Origin: Lampris incognitus
Lineage: Eukaryota > Chordata > Actinopteri > Lampriformes > Lampridae
Length of the DNA: 64,000 bases
Direction of reading: 5' to 3'
Assembly (NCBI RefSeq): GCF_029633865.1
Contig: NC_079217.1
Span: 39,955,834 to 40,019,833 of the forward strand
Below are positions 1-11,829 of the stretch, piece after piece. The notes below the pieces were generated by a model. That model saw only the letters and a list, made by a program, of their open reading frames with translations, had not been told where the DNA came from and did no database searches. How positions within the stretch are numbered: the first letter of the stretch is position 1; the number at the start of each line of letters is the position of its first letter. A program made the position numbers and the translations under genes.

Positions 1-1
1 C

Positions 2-304
2 GGACTGATCATCAGTCCAGCCAAATGCCAGTTCAGGCTGGCAACCATCGACTTCCTCGGACACTGAGTCACCAAAGACGGGGCAGTACCCCTCCCATCA
101 AAGGTGGATGCCGTCGTGAACTTCCCGCGACCGCTCACAGTCAAGTCCCTACAGGACTTCCTTGGCATGGTGAACTTTTACCACCGCTTTATCCCCAGAG
201 CTGCTCAACTCATGCGACCACTGTATGAAGCCCTGAAAGGCAAGGCCACCAAACACACTGTGGACTGGTCTGCGGAGAGGGACAAGGCGTTTTATGGACG
301 CTAA
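2..304 (+). pseudogene. Ty3/gypsy reverse transcriptase 3' fragment (element A)
   Basis: Reading from base 2 gives the end of a gypsy RT domain. The stretch FLGMVNFYHRFIP at about 155-195 and the following LMRPLYEALKGK are the classic RT/connection motifs. There is an in-frame stop at 65-67 (FLGH then stop) and a frameshift near 293, after which the stretch ALADATMLVH can be read in another frame as the start of the RNase H region. The catalytic YxDD box would lie upstream of the window. It is a dead relic. Confidence 0.85.
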
Positions 305-453
305 TACTGCTCTGGCTGACGCAACAATGCTGGTGCACATCACCCAAGGCTCCGATCGTCATTACCACAAAATGCTTCGGACTACGCAGTCGACGCAGTG
401 CACGAGCAGTGGGTGAACGGCAGTTGGCAGCCGCAAACCACTGACCTTTGCCA

Positions 454-526
454 GTTGTGGAAGTTGGCAACAAGCCAGAGTGCATTTCAATGGATCATCT
501 CAAACTGACTCGCCTGGACTTGGACC
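454..526 (+). pseudogene. Ty3/gypsy integrase C-terminal tail, part 1 (element A)
   Basis: The frame from 454 reads VVEVGNKPECISMDHLK and LTRLDLD, matching the region just after the integrase core in fish gypsy elements, where the tail typically contains a DRLKPAHLDLD-like stretch. The hAT target-site duplication cttggacc at 519-526 ends this segment. The same frame resumes after the hAT at 11590. The fragment is too short to function. Confidence 0.75.
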
Positions 527-1457
527 CATGGACGGATTAATGCACGGGCCGACGGGGCCCGGGCCCCAGGGCCCCGCCCTTCTGGGGGCCCCGGAGATTA
601 GCGAAATTACGTCCTCTGAAATCCGCCCAATGATTACCCCTTCTATAAATAATCATTACAAGAGGTAATGTCGATTACCAGGGTTTATATAAGACATGAT
701 TTCACTAGAATTCTCAATCATGGTGGCAAAATATTTTTTTCCAATTGTATGCCAAAAATATTCCTGTATTATTTCAAATATGGATTCATTAGCACCAATG
801 TACAATTAAATGTTATAGGCTACACATACAAACAAAAACAAAGATCATCAAAAAATTAAAATAAATTGCATCATGGGCCAACAGATTTGCTCTTGACGAT
901 CATTTTTCACGTTCAAGTACGTAGCTACGTCATTGTAGGCTATACAAAAAACAAAAATTGAGAAGAGGCTTTATGCTAGTGGGTTCCTTAAAAGAAAAAC
1001 AAAACAGGAAAAAGTTGAAAGACAGGCGTCTGAGTTGCAAAAGATCCCAAAATTGGATAGTTTTTTTTAAAAAGAAAGAAACTCAAACTCCGGATAAGGA
1101 TGAACAAGAAGCGCTACTACCGCCAAGTGTTAGCAACTGTGATGAAGCTAGCAATGTTAGGCCTACTTGTAGCACACTTGATAAGAATGACACTTACAGG
1201 GGCTGGTGTTTTTGTTGTTTTACTCCATCTGTCAAATAGACATTACAGAGGACACGTTTTCAGAGCATGGCTCACTATACGAAAGGCAACACTCATCTGA
1301 CGATTCTACCCGAATGCCCCAGAGTACACCGAGAGAGCCAGCACTACGTCACACAGGCTAGAAGCAATTAACCTGCAGTGCCCTCCTGTGGCGAGAACCG
1401 GTTATCACAACAACACAGCAGACAATTCTCCTCTTTACTAGTACTGAGTTGTCAATG

Positions 1458-1516
1458 AAGGTAAGTATATGAAATAGAAGGTAAGTATATAAAATAGAAG
1501 GTAAGTATATAAAATA
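1458..1516 (+). repeat. Short tandem repeat, about 20-bp unit x3
   Basis: Three consecutive copies of a unit like gaaggtaagtatataaaata lie in the 5' non-coding part of the hAT element. Each unit contains a splice-donor-like ggtaagta. Confidence 0.8.
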
Positions 1517-2043
1517 AAAAATAGATGGGGGGGCTACTAAATCCCAAGTACCCCACATACTGAAGATGAGCTAACGTTAACAGCAACCGCCATGAATGGA
1601 CAGCAGCAGCATTTGGATAAAAGTGGCTGCTCATCAGCAGGCGAGCTAACTGTCGCCACGTTCGGGGGGGTTACTGCAGCAAGAGCAACCGCCAAGCCCA
1701 ACCGTGGAGAAAAACGGTGATGAGCAGCATGACAACAATCACAAACAATATATCAGCGATCCTGGGGAGTGGGGTGAGAAGATTAGTGAACATTTAATGT
1801 GTTGTTTGCTTCAGAAGGGTCCGACAGCTTGTCAGAATAGAAGCAAGACATATCCTGCATCTGCTCGGGAAATCAATGGAAAGTTAAGATCGCTTTCTAA
1901 TGAACTGTTTTTATGTCGTTTGCCCAACGGGGAAGAGGTGGCTCGTGAATGACTGATTTACTCTCCATCAAATGGATGCGTTTTTTGTTTTGCCTGCAAA
2001 TTATTTCTAACGAAAAAGAATGCGTTTGTTGATGGATTCTGCG

Positions 2044-3130
2044 CAGTGATTAAAGTGGGCCGGAGCTACCCGGATCCCGACACCGGCACTTCCCCTCCTC
2101 CCCCAAGTCAACCGGAGCTGAGATCCGGCACTCTGTAGACAGGAGTAATTTCAACCTTTTTGTCACAGTACAATTTAAAACAAAAAACATGATGCAGCCA
2201 ATTCACAAGCATTACAAAATAAATCGCAAATAAAGTCGTTCTTCTATTTTTATACTACTTTACTTTTTCTAAAAGTTTGAATGATATCGCGTCCTCACGT
2301 GACCCGCACCTGCCTGCTGTCTGGCTTCACCAGACTTGACATCAAAAGAGACTGGCTTCACACTCACGGGTCAGGGTCAGTTCACCGCACCAGGCAGACA
2401 AGACTCGAGATAGCGTCAACCTGCTACCTGCACTATTATCTTGGATTGGGGGGCATAAAGAGTGAGTATCTTCAGTGTATTTCCAATAGTATTTCCAATA
2501 GTTTTGTCTAGCTCTGCTGTGGTTTTCATTCAAGCAACTAACGTTAGCGAACGTAACGTTAGCTAGCTAGCTAACTAGCTATCTTCCACCCGGTAACGTT
2601 GCTAGCTAGTTGCTGACGTTGCTGGCTAGTTGTTTGAATGCTGCTAGGCAAGGTAACTATCGGTAGCGTCCGGTAACGTTACCGGTAGCTAGCTAGTTAT
2701 GTTTGTCCAACCTTAGCTCTGGCCATGCAATATTTTCATTCAAATAACTAACTAGCTAGCAAACGTTAGCTACCGGTAGCTATTATTAGCTTGTTTCAGC
2801 ATTCATTTTTTATTGCTGAAAAACTGGTTTGTTTGATATTATGATTGGAATTGGAACATTAAATGTTGTGATGACTATTAGTAAATTCATGGAGTCTGTT
2901 CAGTGGCACTTTCAACTAATACAAAAGACTGATTAAAATGCATTTCAATTTTTAAATTGAACATGTAGCCAGTGATTTATTGAGCATGTAGTGTGTGTGT
3001 GTGTGCATGTGCTCGTAGGGTTAATTTCCTGATTTGAGACGCAGTATTGAGGCCGACTATCACTCCCGCACTTTTGCCCACCTCTCTAATACAGAGATAC
3101 CCCACTTACCAAATCCCACTTTAACCCCTG
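2044..3130. mobile_element. Non-autonomous hAT-like element inserted in the hAT transposase gene
   Basis: The insert starts cagtgattaaagtggg and ends cccactttaacccctg, so its termini are inverted repeats with two mismatches. It is flanked by a perfect 8-bp duplication attctgcg (2036-2043 and 3131-3138). It interrupts the host transposase within the reading VDGFCDWKHPE. Inside there is no recognisable transposase. The interior has agctagctagct-type repeats (2560-2600, 2690-2780) and a short GT run near 2991. Length is 1087 bp. Confidence 0.85.
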
Positions 3131-4047
3131 ATTCTGCGACTGGAAGCACCCAGAGCGTGTTGGAGAGCACGAGAAAAGCCCGGAATATCAGAACAGTATG
3201 GTGGCTTTAATGTATCGGTCAAGGGGAACTGGGACTGTCGATTCTGCTCTTGTTCAGCAGTTCGAGTCAGAATGTCACTATTGGAAGGAGGTCCTGCGAC
3301 AAGTTGTATCAGTGATTAAATTTCTGGCCGAGCGTGGATTGGCATTTCGCGGCAGAGATGAATTATTGGGCTCTGAACACAACGGTAACTATTTGGGTAT
3401 TCTCGAGCTAATGGCCCAATACGATCAAATTTTAGCCCAGCATATCGAGAAATATGGTCAAAAGGGTAGGGGAAACACCTCTTATCTAAGCTCAACAATT
3501 TGTGAAGAGATTATCGATTTGATGGGGGAAAAATGAGAAGTGTTATAGCTGCAGAACTCCAGCAGGCCAAATATTTTTCCGTAATTGTGGATTCAACGCC
3601 CGATATAACCCATGTTGATCAACTGACCTTTGTTTTTAGATTTGTAAGCCCTGATGGAAAAGTCATTGAACGATTTATAGCATTTGAGCCCATAGAAAAC
3701 CACACCGGCGCAAGCCTCACGGATTGTGTGCTATCAGTGATCGCCGACTTGGGTTTGGAGCTGGAAAATTGTCGTGGGCAATCATATGACAATGCTAGTA
3801 ACATGTCTGGGTGCTACAATGGTTGTCAGGCCCATTTGAGACAACGCAACCCTCTAATTCACTACATCCCTTGCGGTGCCCACTCCCTGAATTTAGTAGG
3901 GGTTAACAGTGTTGAGAACAGCTGCCCAACCGCTAGTAATTTTTTTGGAGTTTTACAGTCACTGTATAATTTCTGTTCCACGTCTACCTACCGTTGGAAC
4001 AAAGTTTTTCATGATGACAGTGACAGCCGCTCCCTAACGCTGAAAAC

Positions 4048-4341
4048 TGTCGTGTATGAAACACTAATACTGTTCTAAACTGTTTAAGTAGATAACTGGA
4101 AAGTGCACACGGCAGACTTATGACAGTAATGTAGTATATTTATTCTTACTCTGTAACAACCTAGCTATCCCGAGTAGAGCGGAGTACCAAGAGAACGCCC
4201 TGGTGGCGAGTCTGCCTTATATACTCTTCAGGAACAACCAATAGCTGACCTCCACCTCATTCAGCACCAATCACATTTGAATGTGCACATTCAAAACCAA
4301 CCAACCCACACTGGTTAATATTCTGTGTTGGGAACACCACA
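4048..4341 (-). repeat. 3' LTR of gypsy B
   Basis: It is the 294-bp direct repeat partner of 9199-9492 and lies downstream of pol on the minus strand. On the + strand it starts TGTCGTGTATG and ends ACACCACA. On the minus strand it would begin TGTGGTG and end ACGACA. Confidence 0.93.
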
Positions 4342-4504
4342 GCTCCTCCCCTGTAAATTCCAACTTCTTTTTTTTCTAGGATTCTAACATATCCTTTTTT
4401 CTCTTAAGCTCATAACCATGTACAGTATTTCTTCAACAGTAACCATACATTACATTACAGATTTCTTTTCTCTTTTTTTTTTCAATAACCAATCTGCATG
4501 TCAG

Positions 4505-6123
4505 TCACAAGTTCAGTCTATCAGGAGGACGTCTGTCTCTCACAGGACGAGTGTTCCTTTCCACAACTGGCAGTGGTGGTTCTACAGGTTGTTCTTCCAC
4601 AACCTGTGGTTCAGGATGTTCTGACACATCAGTGTCTGCATTGAAATCATCAATCTCCCAAGAAGCTCCATCACAAGAGTCCATTTGAGTCTGATGTGGA
4701 TTTCCCTTGACACCCAACATCTGGTTCACATGTCTTTTCACACAATTTCCATTTACTTCAACACCGTATGTGACAGGACCCAACACTTCACTTATAACTC
4801 CATTCAACCATTTCTCCCCTCCCCTGTAATTTTTTACCAACACGTGTTGACCAACCTTAAAAGACCTAACACGGGGAAGTTGGTTCAGACTCGGTCTGCA
4901 TTCTCTGAGAGAACTTTGGTTTGATAAGACACAACCTGATTCGCACCTGTCTTCTCAGAAATAGCTCAGCTGGGGTCTTTCCTGTCTTAGTATGGGGTGT
5001 GTTTCTGTACCCAATCAGAAAATTTGCTACACAGTGCTCAAGCGTCATACCACCAATGGCTCTATTCTTTGCAAGGGATTTCTTAAGATTTTGGACCAAT
5101 CTTTCAGCTAAACCATTACTTGCAGGATGGTATGCAGGTGACTTGATGTGTTTTACTCCATTTTTAGTCAAAAATGACTCAAACTCTTGCGATACGAACT
5201 GAGGTCCGTTATCAGTTACAACCTCTTTAGGCAACCCATAAGCTGCAAATAAATTTCTCATTGCTTCAGTTGTCTTAGATGAAGTATTAGTGGTCATGGG
5301 AACTATCTCTGGCCATCTAGCATAGGCATCCATCACTACTAAAAACATCTGCTTGTGGTCCTCAGCAAAATCAAGATGTAGTCTTTCCCATGGACTCGAA
5401 GACCATTTCCATGTATGTATCGGTGCGGTAGCAGGCATACTACACTGCTGCTGACAAATAGTACACTGATTCACTTCACGTTCAATACTGTCATCTAATG
5501 TAGGCCACCAGAATAAACTTCTGGCGAGGGACTTCATTTTAACTATTCCCCAGTGGTGCTCATGTAATTCCGACAATAGCCTGTCTCTTAGTTTATCAGG
5601 CACTACCACACGGTAACCCCATAATAAACAATCATCCTCAATGCTAAGCTCTAATTTTCTCTGAAAATAAGGTAACCTATTGTAGTGATACAACCCTCTG
5701 TGTGTGTTGATAGTTAGGTATTGTCTTGAATTGTCCTCTAACAGAACAAGCTGATAAGCCTGCGACAAGTCTAATTTGGTAAACTGCTGACCTCCTGCTA
5801 GTTTAGCAAATAAATCTTGGGTTTTGGGTAGTGGATACTGTTCCACATTCAACCATGGATTGATGGTGACCTTGTAGTCTCCACATATTCTCACACTATC
5901 ATCCTTTTTAGGCACACAAACTATTGGAGCTGCCCACTCACTGCAATTAATGGGTGAGATGACACCTTCAGCTTCCAATTTCGCCAGTTCTCTCTCTACG
6001 GCTTCTCTTAATGCATAAGGCACGTTTCTAGGCTTACAGAACTTGGGCACTGCATCTGGAACTACATGTAGGCTGGCTTCAATACCTTTTAACTTGCCTA
6101 ACTCAGGTTTGAACACTGATGTA
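4505..6123 (-). pseudogene. pol of gypsy B: partial reverse transcriptase plus integrase
   Basis: Reading minus from the Tc1 junction at 6123, the RT N-terminal motifs include EWAAPIVCVPKKDDSVRICG and motif A KLDLSQAYQLVLL. The sequence then jumps at YNRLPY directly into FQRKLELSIEDD, so the YxDD box, RNase H and connection are deleted. Integrase follows: a zinc-binding H/H..CTIC region, then core residues in HLDFAED, TDNGPQF and NGLAERL (DDE pattern). A one-base frameshift near 4845-4866 separates the last piece (4505-4843), which ends with RPPDRLNL. It could not reverse transcribe. The pol frame is continuous with gag-protease across the Tc1 insertion. Confidence 0.88.
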
Positions 6124-7704
6124 CACTGCTCAAAAAAAATAAAGGGAACACATAAGCAATGCAATGTAGCTCCAAGTCAATCACACTTTTGAGATATCAA
6201 CCTGTCCAGTTAGGAAGCAACACTGATTTGTGAATCAATTCCACCTGTTGGTAAATTGTCTAATTTCCACCAGGTGGAAATTAGACAATTTGAAAGACAA
6301 CCCCTATAAAAGGAATGGATTTGCAGGTGGTGGCCACAGACCATTTGCCTGTCCTCATCTTTTCTGGCCGATCTTTGGTTAGTTTTTCATTTTGCTAGTG
6401 CCCTCACCACTAGAGGTGGCATGAGGCGGTATCTGCAACCTACAGAAGTTGCTCAGGTAGTGCAGCTCATCCAGGATGGCACATCAATGTGTGCTGTGGC
6501 AAGAAGATTTGATGTGTCTCCCAGCACAGTGTCCAGAGCATGGAGGAGGTACCAGGAGACAGGCCAGTACACCAGGAGACGTGGAGGGGGTCGCAGGAGG
6601 ACAACAACCCTGCAGCAGGACCGCTATTTGGTCCTTTGTGCAAGGAGGAACAGGAGGAGCACTGCCGGAGCCCTACAAAACGACCTTCAACAGGCCACTA
6701 ATGTGCAGGTTTCTACTCAAACAGTGAGAAACAGAATGCATGAGGATGGTATGAGGGCCCGACGTCCACAATTGGGGCCTGTGCTCACAGCCCAACACCG
6801 TGCAGCCCGATTGACCTTTGCCAGAGAACATCTTGGTTGGCAGATTCGCCATTGGCGCCCTGTGCTCTTCACAGATGAGAGCAGGTTCACACTGAACACA
6901 TGTGACAGACGTGAGAGAGTCTGGAGACGCTGTGGAGAACGTTCTGCTGCCTGCAACATCCTCCAGCATGACCGGTTTGGCGGTGGGTCAGTGATGGTCT
7001 GGGGAGGCATATCCTTGGAGGGCCGCACAGACCTCTACGTGCTAGCCAGAGGTACCATGACTGCCATCAGGTACCGGGATGAGATCCTCAGACCCATTGT
7101 CAGACCATGTGCTGGTGCAGTGGGCCCTGGGTTCCTGCTCATGCATGACAATGCTCATCCTCATGTGGCCAGAGTGTGTCAGCAGTTCCTGTATGTCGAG
7201 GGCATTGATGCTATGGACTGGCCTGCATGTTCCCCAGACCTGAATCCAATCGAGCACCTCTGGGACATCATGTCTCGTACCATCCGCCAACGCCATGTCG
7301 CACCACAGACTGTCCAGGAGTTGACCGATGCCCTGATCCAGGTCTGGGAGGAGATCCCTCAGGAGACCATCCGTCGTCTCATCAGGAGCATGCCCAGACA
7401 TTGTAGGGAGTGCATACAGGCACATGGAGGCCACACACACTACTGAGCCTCATTTTGAATCGTCTTGAAGAATTTCCACAGAAGTTGGATCAGCCTATGT
7501 TCTCATTTTCCACTTTGATTTTGAGTATGATTCTGAATCCAGACCTTAATGGGCTAATGATTTTGATTTCCATTGATCATTCTTAGGTTATTTTGCTCTA
7601 AACACATTCCTCTGTCTAATAAATAAAGATTTTCAGCTGAAATATTTCATTCATCGAGGTCTATATTGTGTTTTTAGGTGTTCCCTTTATTTTTTTGAGC
7701 AGTA
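6124..7704 (+). mobile_element. Tc1-like DNA transposon (DD34E), copy 1, inside gypsy B
   Basis: The termini are inverted repeats of about 27 bp: it begins cactgctcaaaaaaaataaa and ends tttatttttttgagcagta. It is flanked by TA at 6122-6123 and 7705-7706. Removing 6124-7706 restores the gypsy B reading frame, which confirms a clean TA-targeted insertion. The 1581-bp element has one intact transposase gene. The same family occurs in inverted orientation at 29398-30958. Confidence 0.95.
6421..7446 (+). CDS. Tc1-like transposase (DD34E), intact 341 aa
   Basis: The ORF begins [10 protein letters not shown]. It has an N-terminal paired-like helix-turn-helix (residues about 1-50, [11 protein letters not shown]), an arginine-rich GRRR linker and a second DNA-binding helix region to about 110. 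The catalytic domain has D152 (TDESRF), D243 (MHDNAHPH) and E278 (NPIEHLWD), with 34 residues between the last two, the DD34E spacing of Tc1. Length matches the family (about 340 aa). It acts in the nucleus, binding the element's inverted repeats and pasting at TA. No stop or frameshift is present, so it may encode a working enzyme, although activity is not shown. Confidence 0.95.
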   Translation: MRRYLQPTEVAQVVQLIQDGTSMCAVARRFDVSPSTVSRAWRRYQETGQYTRRRGGGRRRTTTLQQDRYLVLCARRNRRSTAGALQNDLQQATNVQVSTQTVRNRMHEDGMRARRPQLGPVLTAQHRAARLTFAREHLGWQIRHWRPVLFTDESRFTLNTCDRRERVWRRCGERSAACNILQHDRFGGGSVMVWGGISLEGRTDLYVLARGTMTAIRYRDEILRPIVRPCAGAVGPGFLLMHDNAHPHVARVCQQFLYVEGIDAMDWPACSPDLNPIEHLWDIMSRTIRQRHVAPQTVQELTDALIQVWEEIPQETIRRLIRSMPRHCRECIQAHGGHTHY

Positions 7705-9091
7705 TATGTCTGGCACACACATCATCCACTGTATCATGAGTCACTCTGTTGACTCTTGACCAGTCTAGCTTTAATTGACTTATCCAGTCTCTGCCCATTA
7801 ATGCAGGACCTCTTCCTTTCACGACTAGTAGTTCTAGCTTTTCTGAGCATTCCTTGCATTTCACCTTTGCTGCGAATTTTCCTATCAACGGCAATGATTC
7901 CTCACTGTAGGTTTTCAGCACACAATTTGCAGGACTAAGTTTCACATCTTTAAACCTGCGTTTAAGTAGAGTTTCAGATATCACTGACACGGCTGCGCCA
8001 GTGTCTACCTCCATTTTCACCCTTGTACCATTTACACTAACATACACATAGTAGGGTTTCACAATGTCACCTTTACCCGTGTCCATTGCAAAATGTTCGG
8101 CCCCTCCGCTGTCCAATGTCTGACCAGTGTCAATGTTCTGTACAGCATCCACCATGCACCTTGTCGGCACACAGCAGTCGTCTCTGGCACTGCAGGGCTG
8201 AGGCTGTATAGGATCTCCATCTGCTCGAAGACTGTGAGCATTGTTCTGGTCCACGTGCTGGAGAGCGTGGCAACATTCCAAATGCCTGGTCCCTTTCGAT
8301 GCCTTGCCATAGCTTCCTTCTTTAGGTGAACGGCATGCTTTTGCGATGTGTCCCTTTTTCTTGCACTGGTGACACTCTGCGTCCTTGAACCTGCATTCAT
8401 CCGGTCTGTGGCCTTTTCCATTGCAGCAATAGCAGTGCTTTCCATTAGCTGTAGACTTTACCGTAGCCTCTCTATGCTTTAGGTTAGCCTTCTTTTCTAC
8501 CACATTAGCTTTATAGCCTTTCTGTGCAAACTGTTGCGCACTGTTGCCTTTTGTTTCCTCAAAAGAAAGCGCCATTTCAACTGCGAGCTGTAACGTTACA
8601 TCTTTTGTGTGAGCAGCATTGAGTAACCGATCGCTTAGCTCACTGCTCTTAACTCCACAGACAAACCTATCACACAGTGCTTCATCTAAAAATGTTCCAA
8701 ATTTGCATGTGGCTGCTAACTTTCTCAAACTTGCAATGTACTCACTTATTGTTTCGTTTTCCTTCTGGTTTCTTCCGTGAAACTTGCATCTCTCGGCAAT
8801 AAAGTTGGTTTTCGGGATGTAGTGCTTTTCTAGCAGTCCCACCAGTACTTCATATGTTTTACCCGATGGCTTATCTGGTGCACACAAATCCATCAGCAAG
8901 CTATGTGCCCGTTTTCCTACCACCGTAAGAAACACCGCTTTGGTTTTCTCATCTCGAATGTCCAATCCATTTGCTGCGAAGTACTGCTCTAACCACTGGC
9001 GATAACTATCAAAACTTTCCTCATTTTCCTCGAAGCGGAAATCTTCTGGCTTACCGAATGCCATTTTCTGTTCGATGGTCCTTTCCCTCAC
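7705..9091 (-). pseudogene. gag-protease of gypsy B
   Basis: A minus-strand ORF starts at 9091. Its N-terminal half is a retrotransposon gag domain (SYRQWLEQYFAANG through FEETKGN). Two CX2CX4HX4C zinc knuckles follow (CYCCNGKGHRPDEC and CHQCKKKGHIAKAC). An aspartic protease segment with VDTGAAVSVISE comes next. It runs open into the Tc1 terminal repeat at 7704, where a foreign tail adds a stop at 7661. Gag would package element RNA. The gag-pol frame is single, without frameshift, which is common in some gypsy lineages. It is scored as a pseudogene because the Tc1 insertion truncates it. Confidence 0.88.
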
Positions 9092-9198
9092 CGAACATCT
9101 CTCTCTGGTTGTTCGTCGTTTACTTCTGCCTCGCTGGAGCTGCTTGACATACTAACTCTGTGACTTCCAACTTAAACATCCCATCCTCGTCGCCAAAC

Positions 9199-9492
9199 TG
9201 TTGTGTATGAAACACTAATACTGTTCTAAACTGTTTAAGTAGATAACTGGAAAGTGCACACGGCAGACTTATGACAGTAACGTAGTATATTTATTCTTAC
9301 GCTGTAACAACCTAGCTATCCCGAGTAGAGCAGAGTACCAAGAGAACGCCCTGGTGGCGAGTCTGCCTTATGTACTCTTCAGGAACAACCAATAGCTGAC
9401 CTCCACCTTATTCAGCACCAATCACATTTGAATGTGCACATTCAAAACAAACCAACCCACACTGGTTAATATTCTGTGTTGGGAAATCCACA
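9199..9492 (-). repeat. 5' LTR of gypsy B
   Basis: It is the 294-bp partner of 4048-4341, upstream of gag on the minus strand. Its last bases differ by two substitutions from the other LTR (aaatccaca versus aacaccaca). The adjacent sequence gtttggcgacgagg (minus) is the candidate primer-binding region. Confidence 0.93.
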
Positions 9493-10499
9493 AAAACATT
9501 ATCGGATACTAGGTGGAGCTGTCGAGCCGATTCAACGGAAGCACTTTGCCAGAGTTATGTCCCGATCAGAGAAGCCTCGATGGCGTTATCTGAGGATGCG
9601 AATCAATCAGCTGATACTCGAAGGGAGGCTGCTTCATTGCACGGTAAACTGGGCGAACTTGACACTGTTTTTATGGCTAAATTTTGGAACACTGTTTTGC
9701 AACAATTTAAAATGACAAGTGTTCAATTGCAAAAGAATGACATTGACTTAAAGACAGCAGTCGGATTACTGGACTCTTTGAGAAATTTTGTAGCTTCGCT
9801 GCGAGATCAGTTTGAAGACTTTGAAAGATCTGCCACAAGCGTCAACGGTGTTTCTAAACAGTACCAGCATGAACTGCATCGCAAAAGGAAGCCGAAGGTG
9901 TTTTCTGATGACTCGAGCGAACCTGCAGCATCACTGGAAGGAAGCCAGAAGTTCAGAGTCGAAACTTTTAATGTTATCACTGATCGATTACTGACTTGTC
10001 TGGATCACCGACTGCAGGCCTATATGCAGGTGAACAATCTTTTTGGGGTGTTGTTCGAAAAGAACCCTGCTGATTTGAGTGACGCTCGCAAGCGAGCCAT
10101 GGAATTGGCTGCTGCTTATCCAAATGACTTGGAAAAAAGATTTGGCCGACGAACTTTTACAGTTCGTTTTTTTTTTAGAAAGATGAGCCTGGTCAACAAT
10201 CCCCCACACAACTGCTGCAGATGTTGATCAAACATGGGCTCAACTCGACCTTCCCAAACGTTTTTATCACACTGAAACTGTTCCTGACTTTACCCGTCAC
10301 GAATTGTGAAGGTGAATGTTCCTTTTCGCAATTAGCACGTATAAAAAACAAACTAAGATCAAAAGTGAGCCAAAAGAGGCTGAAAGCATTGTCAGTTATG
10401 GCTATCGAATCAGACCTATTGAGATCCATGGATTTTAACGATGTCGTCGAGGACTTTTCCAGGAAAAAGTCAAGGAGGAAGACTGCCTGAGACAAGGAG

Positions 10500-11567
10500 A
10501 TAATGCTTAAAGCCTGGTAAGACCACGGGGGTTTCTTACTTAATGCTGTGTCTGCTGATTTGGCGTTTGGAGATGTAACTTAAAGGCCGGCTCAGGCAGG
10601 CTAGGTAACCATCTTCGTCGTGAGACGATAATTGGGTTGTCTATCAGTCCTATATCGTGTTATCTTGTGCGCTTGTGTTTGCCGCAGTTATGGGCACTAT
10701 TCGTTGCTGTTGTATCACGAAAAATCACTGTCACATCATGATTGGCTTGCTGATAACTTTATTTACTTTATTATTCACGCGTTTTCCAATATTGATACCA
10801 AAGCGTGTATTCCGATTCTTTTCGGTGCTTGTATAAATTGTTGGCACATGTGAGGTGTGTAAAATGCTTTTTATAATCTTGTAACCTTACTGGTTATGCT
10901 AAGTTAATTAATTCCTACTCAATATGGGTGCAGCCATATTTAATGTTTATGTCAGTAGCCTATACTGTAGTTTGTTACACGGCTTTGTTGAATACTCGAT
11001 TCTGATTGGTCAATTATGACATTCAGCGGTGTGTCATTTCTTGATAGACACCGCTGCTAGGTATAACAGACCGTTGCTATGCGTAGAACGTAGAAATCTA
11101 ACGTAATCTGGATGAATGGAAGCAATAGCCTACAATAATTTTTAAATCAATAAAAACATTTTTTGTTATAGTTTGTGGCAAATTATTGATTTATTTAGTA
11201 AGTGGCCGTGTAACAAGCGGGATAATGTACAGCAAGCTGGTTATTATTTCGTAATAATAACCGGCTTGCTGTACATTATCCTTTACATATTCAATGCATT
11301 CTGGGAGGTAACGTTAACGTGACGTTTGCGCGCCTTAGCAGTTAGTGCTGGTGACGGGTGAAATAATAATAACAACAACAATAATAATAATAATAATAAT
11401 GTAATGTTTTGTAGGTCCTTTAATAATATCACATACGTTGCATTGTTTCCGGTGATTACTGTAAGTCACATGACTAATCAAAACTGCTTGGTGAAATTGC
11501 ATTCAGACTCTCTGGTGTTGTTATAGGGGGGCCTCGTGAATTATTGTGCCCCGGGCCCCAGATTGGT
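10500..11567. other. 3' non-coding part of the hAT element
   Basis: No gene is seen. It holds a 28-bp-arm hairpin (11221-11280), an AAT/AAC microsatellite (about 11368-11400) and the motif tactcgattctgattgg near 10993, which recurs near 48188. These suggest another small repeat lies inside, but I could not define its ends. Confidence 0.5.
11221..11280. repeat. Near-perfect hairpin, 28-bp arms
   Basis: The left arm gataatgtacagcaagc... at 11221-11248 pairs with 11253-11280 with a single mismatch and a 4-base loop (tcgt). It is in the 3' non-coding part of the hAT, close to a motif shared with 48.2 kb. Confidence 0.85.
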
Positions 11568-11581
11568 TTAATCCGTCCCTG

Positions 11582-11797
11582 CTTGGACCGACCTGTTAGC
11601 CTGTCCCAGCCTCCATGGCGGGGGCACCCTCCTACCCTGCCCCCACCCCCCAACAAGGCCCCTAAGGTTCCTCCATCCCACCCTGCACCCCCACACTGCC
11701 GCAGGGTCCCCAAGGCCCCTCCTGTGGGCACCCTGGCCTCCGCACCTGTTCGGCGAAGCAATTGCAGCCAGGCCATTCGCCCCCCTCTACGTTGACC
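11582..11797 (+). pseudogene. Ty3/gypsy polyprotein C-terminal tail, part 2 (element A)
   Basis: After the hAT target duplication the gypsy A frame resumes: RPVSLSQPPWRGHPPTLPP, a proline/arginine-rich tail ending at the stop near 11795. It joins in frame to 454-526 when the hAT and one 8-bp duplication are removed. Such basic, proline-rich tails are usual at the end of fish gypsy pol. Confidence 0.75.
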
Positions 11798-11829
11798 TTT
11801 TCTATTATGGTGAATTCTGTGGGGACGTA

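Larger units (their letters stand above)
4048..9492 (-). mobile_element. Ty3/gypsy-type LTR retrotransposon B, complete ends, inside the hAT
   Basis: Two 294-bp LTRs (4048-4341 and 9199-9492), each bounded by TG..CA, flank gag-pol on the minus strand. A 5-bp target duplication aaaac occurs at 4043-4047 and 9493-9497. Reading minus, a purine-rich stretch (aggggaggagc) precedes the 3' LTR and a candidate primer-binding site starting tggcgacgag follows the 5' LTR. The element is split by a Tc1-like transposon at 6124-7704. Its RT catalytic part and RNase H are missing, so it is non-autonomous. By eye the LTRs differ at about 9 of 294 positions. Confidence 0.93.
958..10490 (+). pseudogene. Broken hAT transposase (TTF-type zinc finger, RNase-H-like core, hATC dimerisation region)
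   Basis: Pieces in order are: a lysine-rich N-terminus (958-1239); a TTF-like finger region with DPGEWGEKISEHL and RLPNGEEV (1704-1952) running on to VFCFACKLF at about 1980; the core from 3131 to 4047, containing YFSVIVDSTPDITHVDQL and GQSYDNASNMSG; the middle part after gypsy B, restarting at 9498 with LSDTRWSCRAD; and a C-terminal hATC block at 10221-10490 with LPVTNCEGECSFSQLARIK. A stop after RE at 1950, a one-base frameshift near 3534 and another near 10160-10220 disable it. The family is typically annotated as zinc finger MYM-type protein 1-like in fish. It would have cut and pasted the surrounding hAT. Confidence 0.85.
527..11581 (+). mobile_element. hAT DNA transposon (TTF/ZMYM-type transposase), host of nested insertions
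   Basis: The ends are inverted repeats: catggacggattaa at 527-540 and ttaatccgtccctg at 11568-11581. They are flanked by a perfect 8-bp duplication cttggacc (519-526 and 11582-11589), the hallmark of hAT insertion. Both subterminal regions are unusually rich in ggggcccc-type runs. The element carries remnants of a transposase in + orientation. It spans about 11 kb only because two other elements (2044-3130 and 4048-9492) sit inside; without them it is about 4.5 kb. It inserted into gypsy element A. Confidence 0.9.
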
